From Carallia brachiata (taxonomy: Eukaryota; Streptophyta; Magnoliopsida; Malpighiales; Rhizophoraceae): DNA of 64,000 nt. Positions 40,814-54,041 of this stretch are shown here, piece by piece; within the stretch, counting starts at the first letter, position 1; each line of letters starts with the position of its first letter. The translations under genes and the position numbers were made by a program. Where the stretch lies: the NCBI GenBank assembly GCA_021464245.1, contig JADCRB010000075.1, forward strand, positions 1-64,000, given 5' to 3'. The notes under the pieces were generated by a model. That model did no database searches. It had not been told where the DNA came from and worked only from the letters and a program-made list of their open reading frames with translations.

Positions 40814-42224
40814 CCAATCCACCGGCATCCCAAATACTCTCTTTGACCACGTCCTTAAAACCGGCAACTGTAACCACCGACACCAGTGTGATTGGATAGT
40901 AAGAAATTAAATATAAAGTAAAAAAAATAAATAAAAAAATAATATAGTAATAATAATATTATAATTGATAAAAAATAATGATTAAAATGTTGTAAGAAAG
41001 AAAATAAATAATAATTATATAAAAAAAGTAAAAAATAATTATTTAAATTGATAAAAAATAAATAAATAAATAAATAAAAAATTTTAAAGTTTTTTTTTTT
41101 TCTTTTTCCTTCCTCTCCTACAGGAAACTTGAAAGGTGTCGACCCCAATTGTATTGAATCTATACCCCACGGGTCGTATAGAACGACAATTAATTGATTA
41201 TTCGTTGTTGTGTTTTGTACGACAAAGTAAATTCCGGTGAATACGATGCTGTCGTACGGAGGCTGTAGCTGCCCAAAAAGGTATTCTTAAGGTTTGTGCA
41301 TTAAATATGTGAAAAGTACTAAATAATAATATTTAAATAATAATAAAATTATAATAAAATAATATAAATTATTAATTGATTAAAATTTAAAATTTAAAAA
41401 TTAAATAAATTATTAAATATTTTTAAATAAATTATATGTCTATTTTATTATTAATACGCATGAAATTAGTAGTTGTGCTTTACGGCTTCTAGGGTTGTGT
41501 TTTACCGTCTGAGCAAAAAGCAGCAAAATTATGACAGCCCTACCTCACAGGTAGCGGTTGAAAAAATCAATTATAAGCTTAGGACTTTGCCCGAGTATAG
41601 TTGTCTCACCCCTTTTCCTTGGAGGTTTTGCCTCTTATTAAGACCAAGAAAAAAAAAAAAAAAGACCCGAATGATGTTTGAGAAAATGTAACTATGTTGG
41701 AACATCTTCGTTGGAGGCTTTGCCCCTCTTATATGTTGTGAGTCTTGCAAAATAACATATGATTATAACAAAAACAAAAAACAAAAAAAAACGGCGTTGA
41801 TTCATGAATTAATTCATTTTATCAATATACAAAATCAATTTCCCTCTTTCGATTATGCAGAAAAGGTTTTAGTTCTCTCTCAACTACGTCATAATAATTA
41901 AGACTTTTATCTTCAAATTTTTCAATTGCAATCTCACAAATAAGACATGAGGTTGATAAGAGAACTACTCATTAAATCACTTATATATAACTATAAAATC
42001 ATTACTAGTTATGCATCGGGATATGCGCAGTGCTAATTCAATTATATTGTCTCGCAAACAAAGGAAAGCACTTAATACTACTTAATAGACAGGTCCCGTT
42101 ATAGTTCAACTTATTACAATCTTGAAAGTTTGTTGCCAATGCTATCTTTAATTATCAAGATTGTGATATCCAATCTCGCCTAATTGAGGAAAAACAAAAC
42201 GTAGTAGGAATATTAATCATCACC

Positions 42225-42550
42225 CTTATAATAAATTTGATATTAATTTTAAAAAGTAATAAATTTAGTACTAATTTTATTTAAAATAACGATTCTAATA
42301 CGCTGTGAAATTTCTTAAACAAAATTTATTTGTTTCGATGATATAATACTAATTTATATAATTATTATGTTATCAAAATGGACATGTTTTTATAAATATA
42401 TTATCGAAACTGACAGATTATAATCATATGAAATTATTGTGTGTTAAATTTGTTACTTTAATTAAAATTTGTGTTAAATTTATTATTTTTTAAAATTTAT
42501 ATTAAATTTATTATTTTAAGTAAAATTAGTAATATTTTTGTATATTAACC
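42225..42550. mobile_element. MITE family 2, element X (long inverted repeats)
   Basis: Arms of about 60 bp: left has ATAATAAATTTGATATTAAT, right is its diverged complement ending near GTAATATTTTTGTATATTAA. Related to 43250-43495. Confidence 0.55.
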
Positions 42551-42557
42551 ATAAGTA

Positions 42558-42820
42558 TGTGTTTGGAGTAAGAGGAAAGGTGAGGAAAAGCGAAAAAAGT
42601 GAAAAAAAAAATAAAGTTGTTTAGAGTGGTAGAGAAAGTTAGAAGAAAAAAAATATAGTGAAAGAAAAAATGAATAATAATTTGTGAGTAAAAAAATTAT
42701 AAAAAAATAAATTATTTAGATAAGAGTAAAAAATTAGAAAAAAAACATATATAAAAAAATAAATAATAAAAATAATAATTTTTTTTGCTATCATTTTTTT
42801 TCTTTTACACACCAAACACA
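42558..42820. mobile_element. Small TIR element, TGTGTTTGG/CCAAACACA
   Basis: A 9-bp perfect terminal inverted repeat encloses a purine-rich left half and AT-rich right half. Almost adjacent to the family 2 element X. Confidence 0.4.
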
Positions 42821-43249
42821 TTGAATTTTATAAGGGAATCCATCGGTGTATTGAATTTGAAACCTACCGACACCCAGTCTTTGGATCTCATTTAACTAGG
42901 AAAGGACGATACTTTAAAGATGTCAACCAACTACTGGCCTCCATCTTCGGGTAGTAAACTCTTTGGTTGTCAAACACTAAAATCTATACGACCAATAAAG
43001 GTTGAATCAGCTTAACGAATTCCTGCTCGCTACAACTTTGCTCTTGTGGTAAAGTTAAAGATTGAAAATTTAACTTCTTAAAACTTCCAGACGTTTTAAT
43101 TCTAATGTATAACCAAAAAAAAAAATGTGTAGCTGATATTGAACTAGAGTTGCCTGACATTTAAAATAAAAAACATTGCCATTTTAAAAAATGCATTGTG
43201 TCGTGTGTACACGAAAAATATATAATATATTTTTTAAAAAATATAGGAT

Positions 43250-43495
43250 TAATATATAAAAATATTACTAATTTTATCTAAAATAATAAATTTAATATTA
43301 ATTTTAAAAAATAACAAATCTAACATCAATTTTATTTAAAGTAACAAATCTATCACGCAATAATTTTATATGAACAGAATTTGTAAATTTTGATAATAAA
43401 TTTATAAAAATATATTTGTTTCGATAATATGATAATCATATAAATTAATGTAAATTTATTACTTTAAATAAGATTAATGACATTTTTATATATAC
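43250..43495. mobile_element. MITE family 2, element Y
   Basis: Starts AATATTACTAATTTTATCTA and ends with the diverged complement (AGATTAATGACATTTTTATA). The left arm closely matches the reverse complement of the right arm of element X, so these are two insertions of one family about 1 kb apart. Confidence 0.55.
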
Positions 43496-44324
43496 TATGC
43501 TTCTTTTCAAGGAATGTACAAGTTGCTCCGCTAGACCAAACGCTTGAATGCATCTGGCCAACTGGTGCTTCCATATGCATAAGATTTCCCGCATCTTCTT
43601 TTTGAAATTGTTAATTAATAATAATTGCTAAATGCCAACGAAACAAAATGAGTATTAGCGTTATTATTTTTGAATCTTGGGAAAAACCAACGGGGAAATT
43701 AAAGGAACCTATCCACTGTCCACTGGGGCTCCTGCCTCGTGTGTACAATATCAGTTTGGAATAAGGTACGCAATTTTTTTTGAAGCAGAGCTTCAGAGTA
43801 GCAATGGCGTGATTTGTAATTCTAAAATTCACCGGAAAAATTACTATTAAAGGTACTAATATAATGATAATTTGATATATTTTTCTTTGTATTGATTTAA
43901 ATTTAAATTTTTTCGATGTCGTCCGTTTTTAAATAAAAAGAAATTTATGTAAAGAGTACATAGTATTAAATTTTAAATTTATTAATATGACGATCGGACA
44001 TAAAAGAGACTCATTTAAACTTAATAATGCTTTACTTACGGGTTCTCCCTAAAGAGCAGTTTAAATAAAAAAATTGATAAGTGACTTTCGAGTTTAATTT
44101 ATAAATACGATAATTAATATACTTATAATATTTAAAAAAATAATAAGATTCACCGTAAAATTTGTACAAATATTTGGGTATCGCCAGTTGCAAGATTTTT
44201 AATTGATTAATTTTTGGGTTTTGAAAGATCTTACTGATTCCCGACATGCTAGGGCCAACTTAAGTAACCGATAAAGAACAATTTCCTTGGTCTCAGTTGG
44301 ACAATCCTAAAAGAGTAAAGAAAA

Positions 44325-44497
44325 TGCTACTCACAGTTTTTTTATTTTTATTTTTTATAGCTATTGTTTATAGGGTAGTTGTTGATTGGTTGTCAAAAAA
44401 TTGAATATTAAAAATATTATAAAAATACTATTAAAAAGTATTGATACATTAATTTGTGATTTATGTCTATAAAAAAAAAATTATAACTGTAAGTAAT
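44325..44497. mobile_element. Possible MITE, about 170 bp
   Basis: Ends TGCTACTCACAGTT and AACTGTAAGTAATA are imperfect inverted repeats around AT-rich DNA. Confidence 0.35.
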
Positions 44498-45107
44498 AAA
44501 TCTCAAAAGAATAATTATGGAGATACGTGCACGTGAAAATTTGACTTTTGGATAATTCTCAATAACTGTCGGTCAACAAACTTTTACCATTTATATAACC
44601 CACGAATGTCCCACATTATAAATGAACAATACCATATGGTTTTGTTCAAATAATATTAAAATAATAATATAATATTATTTAATTATTTTTATTTTTTAAA
44701 ATTTAATCACATAATAATTAATGTCGTTATAAAATTTTTTAAAACTTTCTATTTGGGACAAACTTTCTGTTTGGGACACTTTTTTTATTACCGATATATC
44801 ATACTTTTTCTTTTTAATTTATTTATGGAAAAAACCGAGAAATAAATAATACTATATTATATCTTTTTTTTTTTCAACATGGTTGAAGTATTGAATATAA
44901 ATTTTTTCTTTTGATTTTCTGTTGATTTTTTTAATTATCTGAAGGCGTCGACCTTAATTACCGAGTATAAAAATCAAACAGAAAAACTTTTAACATGGCT
45001 GAAAACTAAGAACCGGAGAGCCATGGACAGATAGTTAGCGGTCATATCACAAGCAAAACTGAGTAATCCATATAATTTCTCTAAAAAATTTCTCCATACT
45101 AAATAAC

Positions 45108-45252
45108 AAAATGCAATTAATTTTTAAATTTAATGTAATTATGGTAATGAAATATGAAATAATAAAAATAAATATATTTTATAACTTTATTTTAGTTTTA
45201 TACAAAATATCAAAGTAATTATACTAAATTTAAAACTAATTACATTTTAATG
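45108..45252. mobile_element. Hairpin MITE, about 145 bp
   Basis: Arms AAAATGCAATTAATTTTTAA and, at the right end, its near complement AAAACTAATTACATTTTA. Arms of about 35 bp with few mismatches. Confidence 0.55.
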
Positions 45253-45642
45253 TTGAGTATAGAGGAAGGCAGAATTATTTCATGTACAAACATTTTTTGA
45301 AGAGTGTCGTCACACTTCTAAAAATATTTTGTACACAAAAATTTGTCTGATTACAATAATTTTTTTATTTTTTACAATCACATTAAAACTTTTTATAATA
45401 ATAAAAAATAATAAAATGTCTTTTTTTTATTACAAAAAATTTCACTGTCATTATAAAAAATTAAAATCTTGTTACGATTGAACAAAAATTCTAAAAAAAA
45501 ATTCGAAAGTTTAATTCTTTCCTTTCATAAATTATATATACTTGCCGACGTTACGCGGACGAAACCCTTGACACAAGGAGACGGACCACTTCATTTTGAA
45601 TAAGGAAGCTGTCAAAGGGTGTAATTTGACCAAAGGATTCAA

Positions 45643-45835
45643 GTTGATATTTAAATTTAATATTTATATTATGACGAGTTTATTTATTTTTGTAATAAAA
45701 TTTATTATTTTTGTAATAAAAAATAACGTAACATTTTTTAATAAAAAATAATAAGTCTTATCATAAAAATAAATAAGTTCGTCATAATATGAATATTAAG
45801 TCTGAATACTAGCATATGGATATCAAAATTTTTTG
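45643..45835. mobile_element. Hairpin MITE, about 190 bp
   Basis: Left arm TTAATATTTATATTATGACG pairs with right arm CGTCATAATATGAATATTAA; complementarity extends over about 40 bp (TTTATTTATTTTTGTAATA side). Confidence 0.6.
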
Positions 45836-46064
45836 TTTGAGGAAATAGCAAATGTTAAAGGAAAAAATTCGGGCCGCAAAAGTGGTTTGACTATTTTTTT
45901 TGAAAATAAAAATTTAATATATAGTTAAGTATATTTAAGATAATATTAAATATTATTTAAAATTTACTTAAAAAATAAAAAAAAAAGTGCAAGACTCCTG
46001 TCATGCCACTCAATATTAAAATGATAAGCACTGTTACATTACATAACTATATTTAAAAGACATT

Positions 46065-46215
46065 CGGACTATGTCTATATGTAAATAATATATGCATTCT
46101 ATATAATCATAATAAAAAAATGTGATAAAAAAAATAATGATATTTTTTATTTTATTTTTTATTATTATAATTATATAAAAAATCACTTATTATCTCATCT
46201 AGCCACTGTCTATAC
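46065..46215. mobile_element. Possible MITE upstream of AAE1
   Basis: Inverted segments TTCTATATAATCATAATAAA and TTATTATTATAATTATATAA, with outer ends ATGTCTATATG and CTGTCTATACAT. About 350 bp before the AAE1 start codon. Confidence 0.35.
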
Positions 46216-46400
46216 ATCTTATAAGTTTGATCATAAATATTTTTCGTAAAATAATACATAGAGTTGGCTGGCTGGATTTAAGAAAAATAATTAAAAAAAA
46301 CATATACACTGTCAAATGTGAGTGAGTTAATTACATACTCATTTGTGTAGCCCTTAACTAGCCCCAAGCCAAAAAAAAAAAAAGAGGAAACAGCAAATGA

Positions 46401-46433
46401 ACCAATTGCTACGCGATCTTCTCCTATTTAAAA
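46401..46433 (+). promoter_or_regulatory. AAE1 promoter: CCAAT and TATA-like boxes
   Basis: ACCAAT at 46401-46406 and CTATTTAAAA at 46424-46433, about 130 nt before the ATG. Transcription would begin near 46455. Confidence 0.45.
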
Positions 46434-46565
46434 AAGGCTATAGCATGAAGCTGCTGTGTGTGGCAGAGAGTGTGAAATCAGCAATCCCAATTCCATTCAT
46501 CTTCTACGGTGTCTTTCTCCAGTCTCTTGAGAAGAGAATACCATAACCTGAACTCCTAATTTCCA

Positions 46566-48480
46566 ATGGACGAGCTTCCAAAATATGAAGCAAATTACGT
46601 TCCTCTTACACCCTTAACATTTCTGAAGCGAGCCTCCAAGGTGTACGCCAGGCGCACCTCTATTATACATGAAGGCACCCGATTCACATGGCAACAGACT
46701 TACGAGCGCTGCTGCCGCCTTGCTTCTTCCCTCAAGTCCCTCAACATTGTCAAGAACGACGTCGTAAGATTGATTAGTTGTTAAGGACTTAGTAATAACT
46801 GAAGTGGTTAGAGGCAGCAGCTTCCAACTTGGGGAAACCCCTGAAAGATTGATTAGTTGTCGTACAATTTTGGTTATCTCCTTGTTTTTCATCATTTTGC
46901 ACAATTTGCATTTATGTCTGTGTTTGTTTTGTTCAGGTTTCGGTGCTGGCCCCTAATGTTCCAGCCTTGTATGAGATGCATTTTGCCGTGCCAATGGCGG
47001 GGGCTATCCTGAATGCGATCAATACCAGGCTAGATTCCAAACATAGCCACCATTCTCCGCCACTCTGAAGCAAAAGTGTTTGTTGTGGACTACCAGTTTG
47101 TGCCAAAGGCAATTGAGGCCCTCCAGTTACTGAGTAGTTCCGCAGCTTCCAAATCAGGTAGTGCCCCAATTGCCATTGTCGTTGATGACATTGAGTCTCC
47201 TACAGGAACCCGATTCGGTGAGCTGGAGTATGAACAACTCGTCCAGGAGGGCAATCCAGGGTATGTTCCTGAGGGGATTCAGGATGAGTGGGAAGCCATT
47301 TCCCTGAATTACACGTCAGGTACCACATCACAGCCAAAAGGAGTTGTTTACAGTCACAGAGGCGCGTATCTCAGCACTCTCAGCTTAATTCTTGGCTGGG
47401 AAATGGGGACCGAGCCTGTTTACTTGTGGTCTCTTCCAATGTTTCATTGCAACGGCTGGACCTTCACGTGGGGCATCGCGGCACGCGGTGGAACCAATGT
47501 CTGTCTCCGCAACACAACCGCCTATGACATGTATCGCAATATTTCTCTACACAAGGTGACTCATGTGTGCTGCGCCTGTTGTTCTTAACATTCTCCTGGA
47601 GGCCAAGCCTGAAGAGCGCCAACCAATTCCCTCCCCTGTCCAATTGCTCACCGGTGGTGCTCCGCCCCCTCCTGCCCTGCTTGAAAAATTGGAGCCATTG
47701 GGATTCCATATCACTCACGCCTATGGCCTGACAGAGGCCACAGGGCCAGCCCTCGTGTGCGAGTGGCAAGCTAAATGGAATTATTTTCCAAGCGATCACC
47801 GAGCAAAGCTGAAAGCAAGGCAAGGGATCAGCATTTTAACACTCGAAGATGTGGATGTCAAGGATCCAAAGACAATGATCAGCGTGCCGTGGGACGGCAA
47901 GACAATGGGCGAAATTTTCCTGAAAGGAAGCAGCATCATGAAAGGGTATTACAAGGATCCTGAGGCTACATCCAAGGCATTCAAAGACGGATGGTTTGCT
48001 ACTGGAGACGTTGGGGTTATTCACGCAGATGGGTACCTGGAAATCAAGGACAGATCAAAGGATGTGATCATATCAGGCGGCGAAAACATCAGCAGTGTAC
48101 AAGTGGAATCTGTGCTTCGCACTCATCCAAGTATTGTGGACGCAGCTGTTGTGGCAATGCCCCATCCTCGATGGGGGGAATCTCCTTGCGCTTTTGTCAC
48201 ACTCAGAAAGAATCCAAATGAGAAAACAAGTCATGATGTCACAGAATCTGGTATTATTGCCTACTGCAGGAACAGACTTCCACATTTTATGGTTCCAAAG
48301 AAAGTGGAGTTTTTGGATGATATTCCAAAGTCCAATGGGAAATTCCTGAAAGTCCAGCTAAGGGCAATGGCAAGAACATTAGTGGCCTCAGGAAATGATG
48401 CTCCCGCTGACAAGACCTCAAAATCAGCCAAATTGGAATCTGAGAATCATGTTGGAACATCTTCCTTCTCCAGATTGTAG
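46566..48480 (+). CDS. AAE1: Peroxisomal acyl-activating enzyme (AAE1/BZO1 clade), frameshifted here
   Basis: ATP-dependent CoA ligase of the ANL superfamily; the substrate is uncertain (short-chain, benzoate- or cinnamate-like acids are used in this clade). Exon 1 is 46566-46763 (66 codons), exon 2 from 46937 to the stop. Motifs: AMP-binding loop YTSGTTSQPKGV, YGLTEATGP, DGWFATGDVG, DRSKDVIISGGENISSVQVE and the catalytic lysine in PKSNGKFLK. The end SRL is a type 1 peroxisomal targeting signal. Two 2-nt losses break the frame: near 47040 (TCCAAACATA before IATILRHSEAKVF) and near 47552 (between HKVTH and MCAAPVVLN). Restoring both makes exon 2 exactly 516 codons and the protein 581 aa. Otherwise fully conserved, so sequence error is more likely than decay. 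Confidence 0.88.
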
Positions 48481-50838
48481 TAATCTAATCTATTGAATAA
48501 TCTGTTTTAAAGGGCGGTTTGTCTTTTCTAGATGGCAATGCGTTAATAAGAGGATTCCAGACAATTTCCTTCACTGTTATTTACATGTTCAATGTTTAAA
48601 ACAATCAGTTATTGCTTTTGCTTTCTTGTCTGACATAGACAGGTCCATAAATTGGCAGCAAGGTTTGTTCCATTTAAGTATGGCAGTGACAGATCAAACT
48701 TGATTAACGTTTGTGAACTTGTGCACATGGGAAATAGCTATAATCATTCAATGAATATAAAATAGTGTAGCAGTATTAAAAGTGTCCTTGAATTAATAGA
48801 TGAAAAGAAATTGTATGCCTTACTAGGCATGTTGAAAATTGTTAGTATAAAGTCATACTTGGTTATAGTTACATTAAGCTAGGAGGAAAGAAAATGTGCT
48901 TTGGTTAAATGAGATTTTGCTATGGGTTTTACCGCTTAAACTGACCATATAACATTCAAAGGTGAGTCCAGAAATTTTTGTTAATTGGGCAAAGTTCACG
49001 CTTTTACCACTGAGCTCACGATTAGTAGCTCCAAGCTCACAGAGTGATGGGGTACCAAGGTCGACAATTAGAATAATGATCATCAGCACTCTCACTCAGA
49101 GGAGTTTTTTTGTTTTTTTTTTTCAATTGACTCTCATGTAGACTGAAATTTTTAATTTTTAAGACGACTTTAATACCAATAATCTCGTTGGTAATTGGGC
49201 TGCTGTAGCAAACGGGATATTCGACATCCACTAAAACCAATAATAAAAAAGATGATCTAACGCGAAGTTACTAAAAGCCTGGCTGGGGGCATTGGCAACG
49301 TCGTTTCACTTTTTTTGGTTCTTGAGGATGATGCAAGCAAGAAGAACGATCCATTAGGCCCTGCAGGTAACTTAAATTCCACGGCCCGAGGGTCCATGTT
49401 TCCGCCGGATTCCGGCCTTCTAGTACTTGTCAAATGAAATCCAACATCGAAGTCTAGCCGAAGTCGATCCTATGATATGAAGTCCAACCCAATTCACAGC
49501 CTAACATTCGACATTTTGGTGCACACAATCAAACTCAGTCTTCACATAGATCTGGCAAAAGGGCCCAGATCAAATTGTCCTTGTCAAGTGCTGCCACTGA
49601 AATTGTCCTATGTCTCAGATCAACAAAAAAAAAAAACAAAAAAAGTCAGATAAAAAAAAAAAACAAAAAACAAAAAGAAATTGTCCTATGTCAAGCAACC
49701 TATTACTTCTTTCTCGAAATAAGTAGAAAAAAACAAAAGTAATCTATTATTTAATCAACATTAATACATATTCTGATTTTTAGTATTTCAATTAATATCT
49801 CAAATATAACACAATTGATATTTTTTATAACAAAATTGATAATTTTTATAATAAAAAATTAAAGTTGTTATTTTTTTATTGTAAATATTATCAATTTTAG
49901 GGTATGTTTGTTTTCCTGTAAAACATTTTACAGGAAAAAGTTTTACAGGTTTTCCGGCGTTTGTTTCACGGTAAATATTTTACATAGGTAAAATTTGGAG
50001 AAAATTTTCAGATTTTCAGGAAAAATAACTTCTCCTTTTGCAGAGCTGAAGTTATTTTCAGGGAAAACACAAACTGTACTATAAGTAAGTGACAAAGGAA
50101 AATCATTAATTTCATTGCAAATATTTTATAAATGTAAGTTATTTTACAGCAAACAAACGGACCCTTACTGTAAAAATTATAAATTTTATATCATTTAGAC
50201 ATCAATTAAGATACCAAAAATCAAGCACACAAACATTTCTCTTGCATAATTGGGAATACGCCAAAGAGATATTTTTTGTTTAGGGCCACAATTTGGGACT
50301 CTTTACTGGTGGTAAGCCAATGCCTAATAGGCAACTTAAAAAAAATGTGACACTACAAATCAGGTAAACTAACAAAACAGAACAAAACAGAAGATTTGCT
50401 CAAAAAAATAATAAAAAGACCCAAAAAGGCAACCCAAATGTCAAACACAACTGCCCCTAAAATCTGAAATGGAGGACTTTCTCTTGGTGGAAAAGGTAAA
50501 GGAAAGCAGCTTGAATTTCTCTCCACTGCAATAATGTAATGTGGCGAAACCAAAAATGTGTACAAACTTCCAAAGAAGTAAAGGCAAAGAAACTCCCAAC
50601 AGAAACTGGCTAATGCCGACTCCACCATCAAGCCTCCCATTCACTCCTTTTGTTTTGGTGAACAAATATCGGCCGACCTCTCTTTCACATAGAAATTGTC
50701 ATAACTACTCATAATTATGCCCAACAATGTCTCTTTTCTAAGCCTACCGACTGATCAGGACATGATATTTCTGTTTTGGGTGCCCTTAACTTTATGGAGA
50801 AATTTACCCGAATTTTTATCCGATTATTGCGTAAAATT
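48481..50838. other. Spacer after AAE1
   Basis: AAE1 3' UTR, then mixed DNA. 49260-49620 and 50440-50700 are less AT-rich, and the latter has minus-strand ORFs of 74-95 codons with no recognisable family; either could be part of a non-coding transcript. A MITE lies at 49900-50164. Confidence 0.35.
49900..50164. mobile_element. Tourist-like MITE (family 1), best-preserved copy, 265 bp
   Basis: Flanked by TTA (49897-49899 and 50165-50167). Terminal inverted repeats GGGTATGTTTGTTTTCCTGT and, complement of the right end, GGGTCCGTTTGTTTGCTGTA. PIF/Harbinger-type target duplication. Confidence 0.7.
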
Positions 50839-51974
50839 GTAGCAAATCTTCATTTTTTTTTGTAATTATATTGATAAAATATGAAATAAAAAAATTATTT
50901 TATTTTATTGTCTCACAAAGTATTAATACAGTTGAAAAAAAAGATAAAATTTTGTTGCATTTAGGCACAAAAGTCGGTCATTTTTATTTGAAAGCGTAAT
51001 TTTTTCCTTCTTTTTCTGTATTGCCAAAATAAAAGAGATAAGATCAGAGAGGGGCGACCTTCGGAATTAAACAAAACAAATCAACATTGATTTGGACATT
51101 CTTGCTCATGCTCGACACATTTTAATTTTTCAATGTTTTCACACTTTTTTCTCAGCTGAAATCAACTATAATTTCGGCGTACGTAGCAAGTAAAGGGTAT
51201 GAAATGGTATGCACAGTTAAATGAATGTGTTTTTGTTTTTTGGATTGCAATCTAGTATCACAACTTAGCTTAATCATATCGTGAAACAAAATGCAATCAA
51301 TCATTGAGATTTTAAATAAGAGATGACATTGATCGTTATCCTTTTGGATTCGTTTACTTGAAGTTTTTTCCTACAATAAACAAACTAGGAACAGGTCAAC
51401 GTATGTGGCTGATTAATCTAATCCCACAAAATATATATTTTTTATGACATACAGTAACCAAAAAAAAAAAAAAAAAAAAACACTAGCTGTTCAATAAGTA
51501 GCGAAGAAATAAAACTATGCAACTCCCCTTCTTGGCAAACCTACTACAACCATATCCACGCGGAATAAAGGTAACAAACTAGCTGGTGGATGGTCCCAAG
51601 TTGTATTATGTTCAGTGCTTGTTAAGCCTATACTTGCTAAGTGATCTGTACAACTATGACCCTCCTGCAAGGTGTGCACGCGAGATTCATTGTCGATTTA
51701 AACGGAAAATGAACATTTTTGAAGACCGATCTTTAGTTATTTCAATAGTTCCGTTAGGTACAAGGAATATTGAATTGCATTTCAATACAAATGAAAACAG
51801 GCATACTTGTTTGGTTAATTTACAAGCATTAGTTATAAAGTTATTATCTATAATTGTTTTAGTCATCAACTGGGGAGTCAATATTGGTCATGCGAGACAC
51901 CACAACAGAAGCAGGTGGCTTACTCTTTGTCTCGTCCTTTGGAAGAATTAGAGTATAAAATTCAACAATGACAA

Positions 51975-52005
<31 letters not shown>

Positions 52006-54040
52006 CATCATAGACAGTGTTAGTGACCCTTATAATATGAAAATGCAGCGGAAGAATGTTGACTTCGAGAGAACGATATATAAAACAACCAGGCAACACT
52101 CTGGCAATATCTATAGTAGTTGTCAATTATTAGGTTGCAAGATGTGCCGTGCCACCCCCCTTTCAACCAACCAAATGACTGTATATAAAAATTCACAATT
52201 AAATATAAAAATTAAAAGAAGTATAATCTGACTTTTTAATATTTTAAAATATTTTAATTTGTAAATTTAAGATATTGAATGAAATTTAATAGTGTATCAT
52301 ATGTTAAACATTAACAACATATATAAATTATTTTTAGTTTTGTAAGACTAATCACAAAAAAATTTCAAGTTAAAAAACAAACTTTTAAGTGATTAAAAGC
52401 AAATTATCGTCTATGTCCTGTTGATGGAAATCTGTGAATCATAAATAATAAGATTTGACGGAATAAATCCTGTCTCTAAAAAATTGTGGGAGCTTAAAGA
52501 AAATTCGGTGAGCACCGATAATTAATAAGAGCTCATAAATGCATGATGGAGTCCTATATATATTATTGGGTTATTATTCATAAAAATTAGGCTAAATCGG
52601 ACAACTGAACGTGTTGCGTGGAGCTGCATCGATCGACAATAGAAAAGACAAAGAAAGAGAAGAAAAATCAGTGTATATTTTTTTTTTTTTAAAAAAAGCT
52701 TGAAATACACAACGAAATAGACAATCAAGAATTTGAAAAAAAATATTACACAAAATTAAATTGATACTTGATTTGATTTAACATCAACCTTACTCTGGGG
52801 TTAAATTTTCTTTTGGGTTTTTTTATTAGTAATTGATGTGGACAGAAATATTGCCGGTTAAGTTAGCAGGCATAATGATAAAGCCAAATAATGATAACGA
52901 AATGCAATGTGAAATGGAGAACTAGCAATAGGGGTATGGATTCCTTTATTTGTTTTTCTGATAATCTACGTTAGACAAATTAATTATCAATCGGCGAGGA
53001 AGTTATTTTAAGACATCAGATGTATTACCAGTTATGTGATTTGGTGATTGCGTAGTTAGACTCTTAATTTTAATAGTTAAAGTTCAAATCTTGACAATGA
53101 TCATAAAAAAAAGAAATAAATATCATATTCAAATAAAAGTAAAAAAAAATCAAAATAGCTATGTAAAAGAATGTAATTATTTTACAAGGGTGTTGGACTC
53201 AAAATCATGATCCTTAATTGAACACTTAGTAACCAGAATTAAGAATGATGTAAAAAATAAAACAAAATTAAGAATGATGTAGCAATAATAACCTATTAGA
53301 CCAAATAATAATAATAATAATAACCCTACTATGAGCAATCCAACTACTATGGTAACCATTATTAATATATATATTTTTTTAAGTTCTTGTTGTTCTAGTT
53401 TCTTTTTAAGAAAATCTTGGCTCTGGTACATGCAAGGCCCCTTGTAATCTTGTGTTCTCATTTATTGGTTTGACAAGAATGAAGTGGTTTATCTACCAAG
53501 ACAACCCTCCGGAGAAAGGAAATAACAAACATGCGTGTTATCTGATGGGTTTTTTGCTCATGAATCATGAGATTATATATATCTCTTTTGGTGAAATTTA
53601 ACAAAATTCAACATAACGTCATAATTTTCTTGATTTTTTTTTTTTTGCCTTAAGGAAGGGTTAAACTTAGTCAATAAAAAAGTGTGAAAGAAATCAAACC
53701 TCCGACCACGCTTTTAACCAATAAAATTGATGACCATTTAATCGTTGCATATATATTATCTTGACTTTTCCTCCTGTAACTGGCTACGCAAGTGTCATTG
53801 GTTTCACCGACAAGAACATTAGGTTCTAATTACAGCCATTAATCTATGCTCTAGCAACTCCTTTTTTTTTGTGTCAAGAAAAAAAAAAAAACAGGAGTGT
53901 TAGCCCAATCAGGAAGATTGTCCTAGCAATTCAATTTCTTTTGACAAAATTTTATTTTTGGACAAAATTCTATAAGAAAACATTCAATTATTAAATCTCC
54001 CCCTTCAGTCCTAATATTTCTTACACGCTAAACTATTCAT
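50839..54040. repeat. 3.2-kb direct repeat, copy A (no gene)
   Basis: Matches 54042-57220 throughout, ending exactly at the N. Contains AT-rich DNA, an ATT microsatellite and a GTG-started 121-codon ORF (51586-51951) without features of a gene. Copies differ by many 1-2 base indels and few substitutions. Confidence 0.9.
51975..52003. repeat. (ATT)n microsatellite, copy A
   Basis: About nine ATT units. The second copy (55163-55196) is about two units longer. Confidence 0.85.
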
Positions 54041-54041
54041 N
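54041..54041. other. Single-N contig junction (second)
   Basis: Joins the end of one 3.2-kb copy to the beginning of the other, as at 15419. Confidence 0.95.

Larger units (their letters stand above)
40814..46400. other. Gene-free, MITE-rich spacer
   Basis: Very AT-rich 5.6 kb with no coding sequence recognised. At least seven short inverted-repeat elements lie in the half nearer AAE1; they are listed separately. The part 40814-42220 shows only low-complexity AT DNA and an A run at 41648-41663. Confidence 0.5.

Noticed and set aside
46766..46860. Direct repeat AAGATTGATTAGTTGT at both ends of a 79-bp unit in the AAE1 intron
   Set aside because: Real but short; the sequence between gives no further sign of a mobile element or function.
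50353..50665. Minus-strand ORFs of 74-95 codons rich in Phe and Leu
   Set aside because: Hydrophobic composition but no family motif, no clear splice sites and overlapping alternatives in two frames. Left as unexplained spacer.
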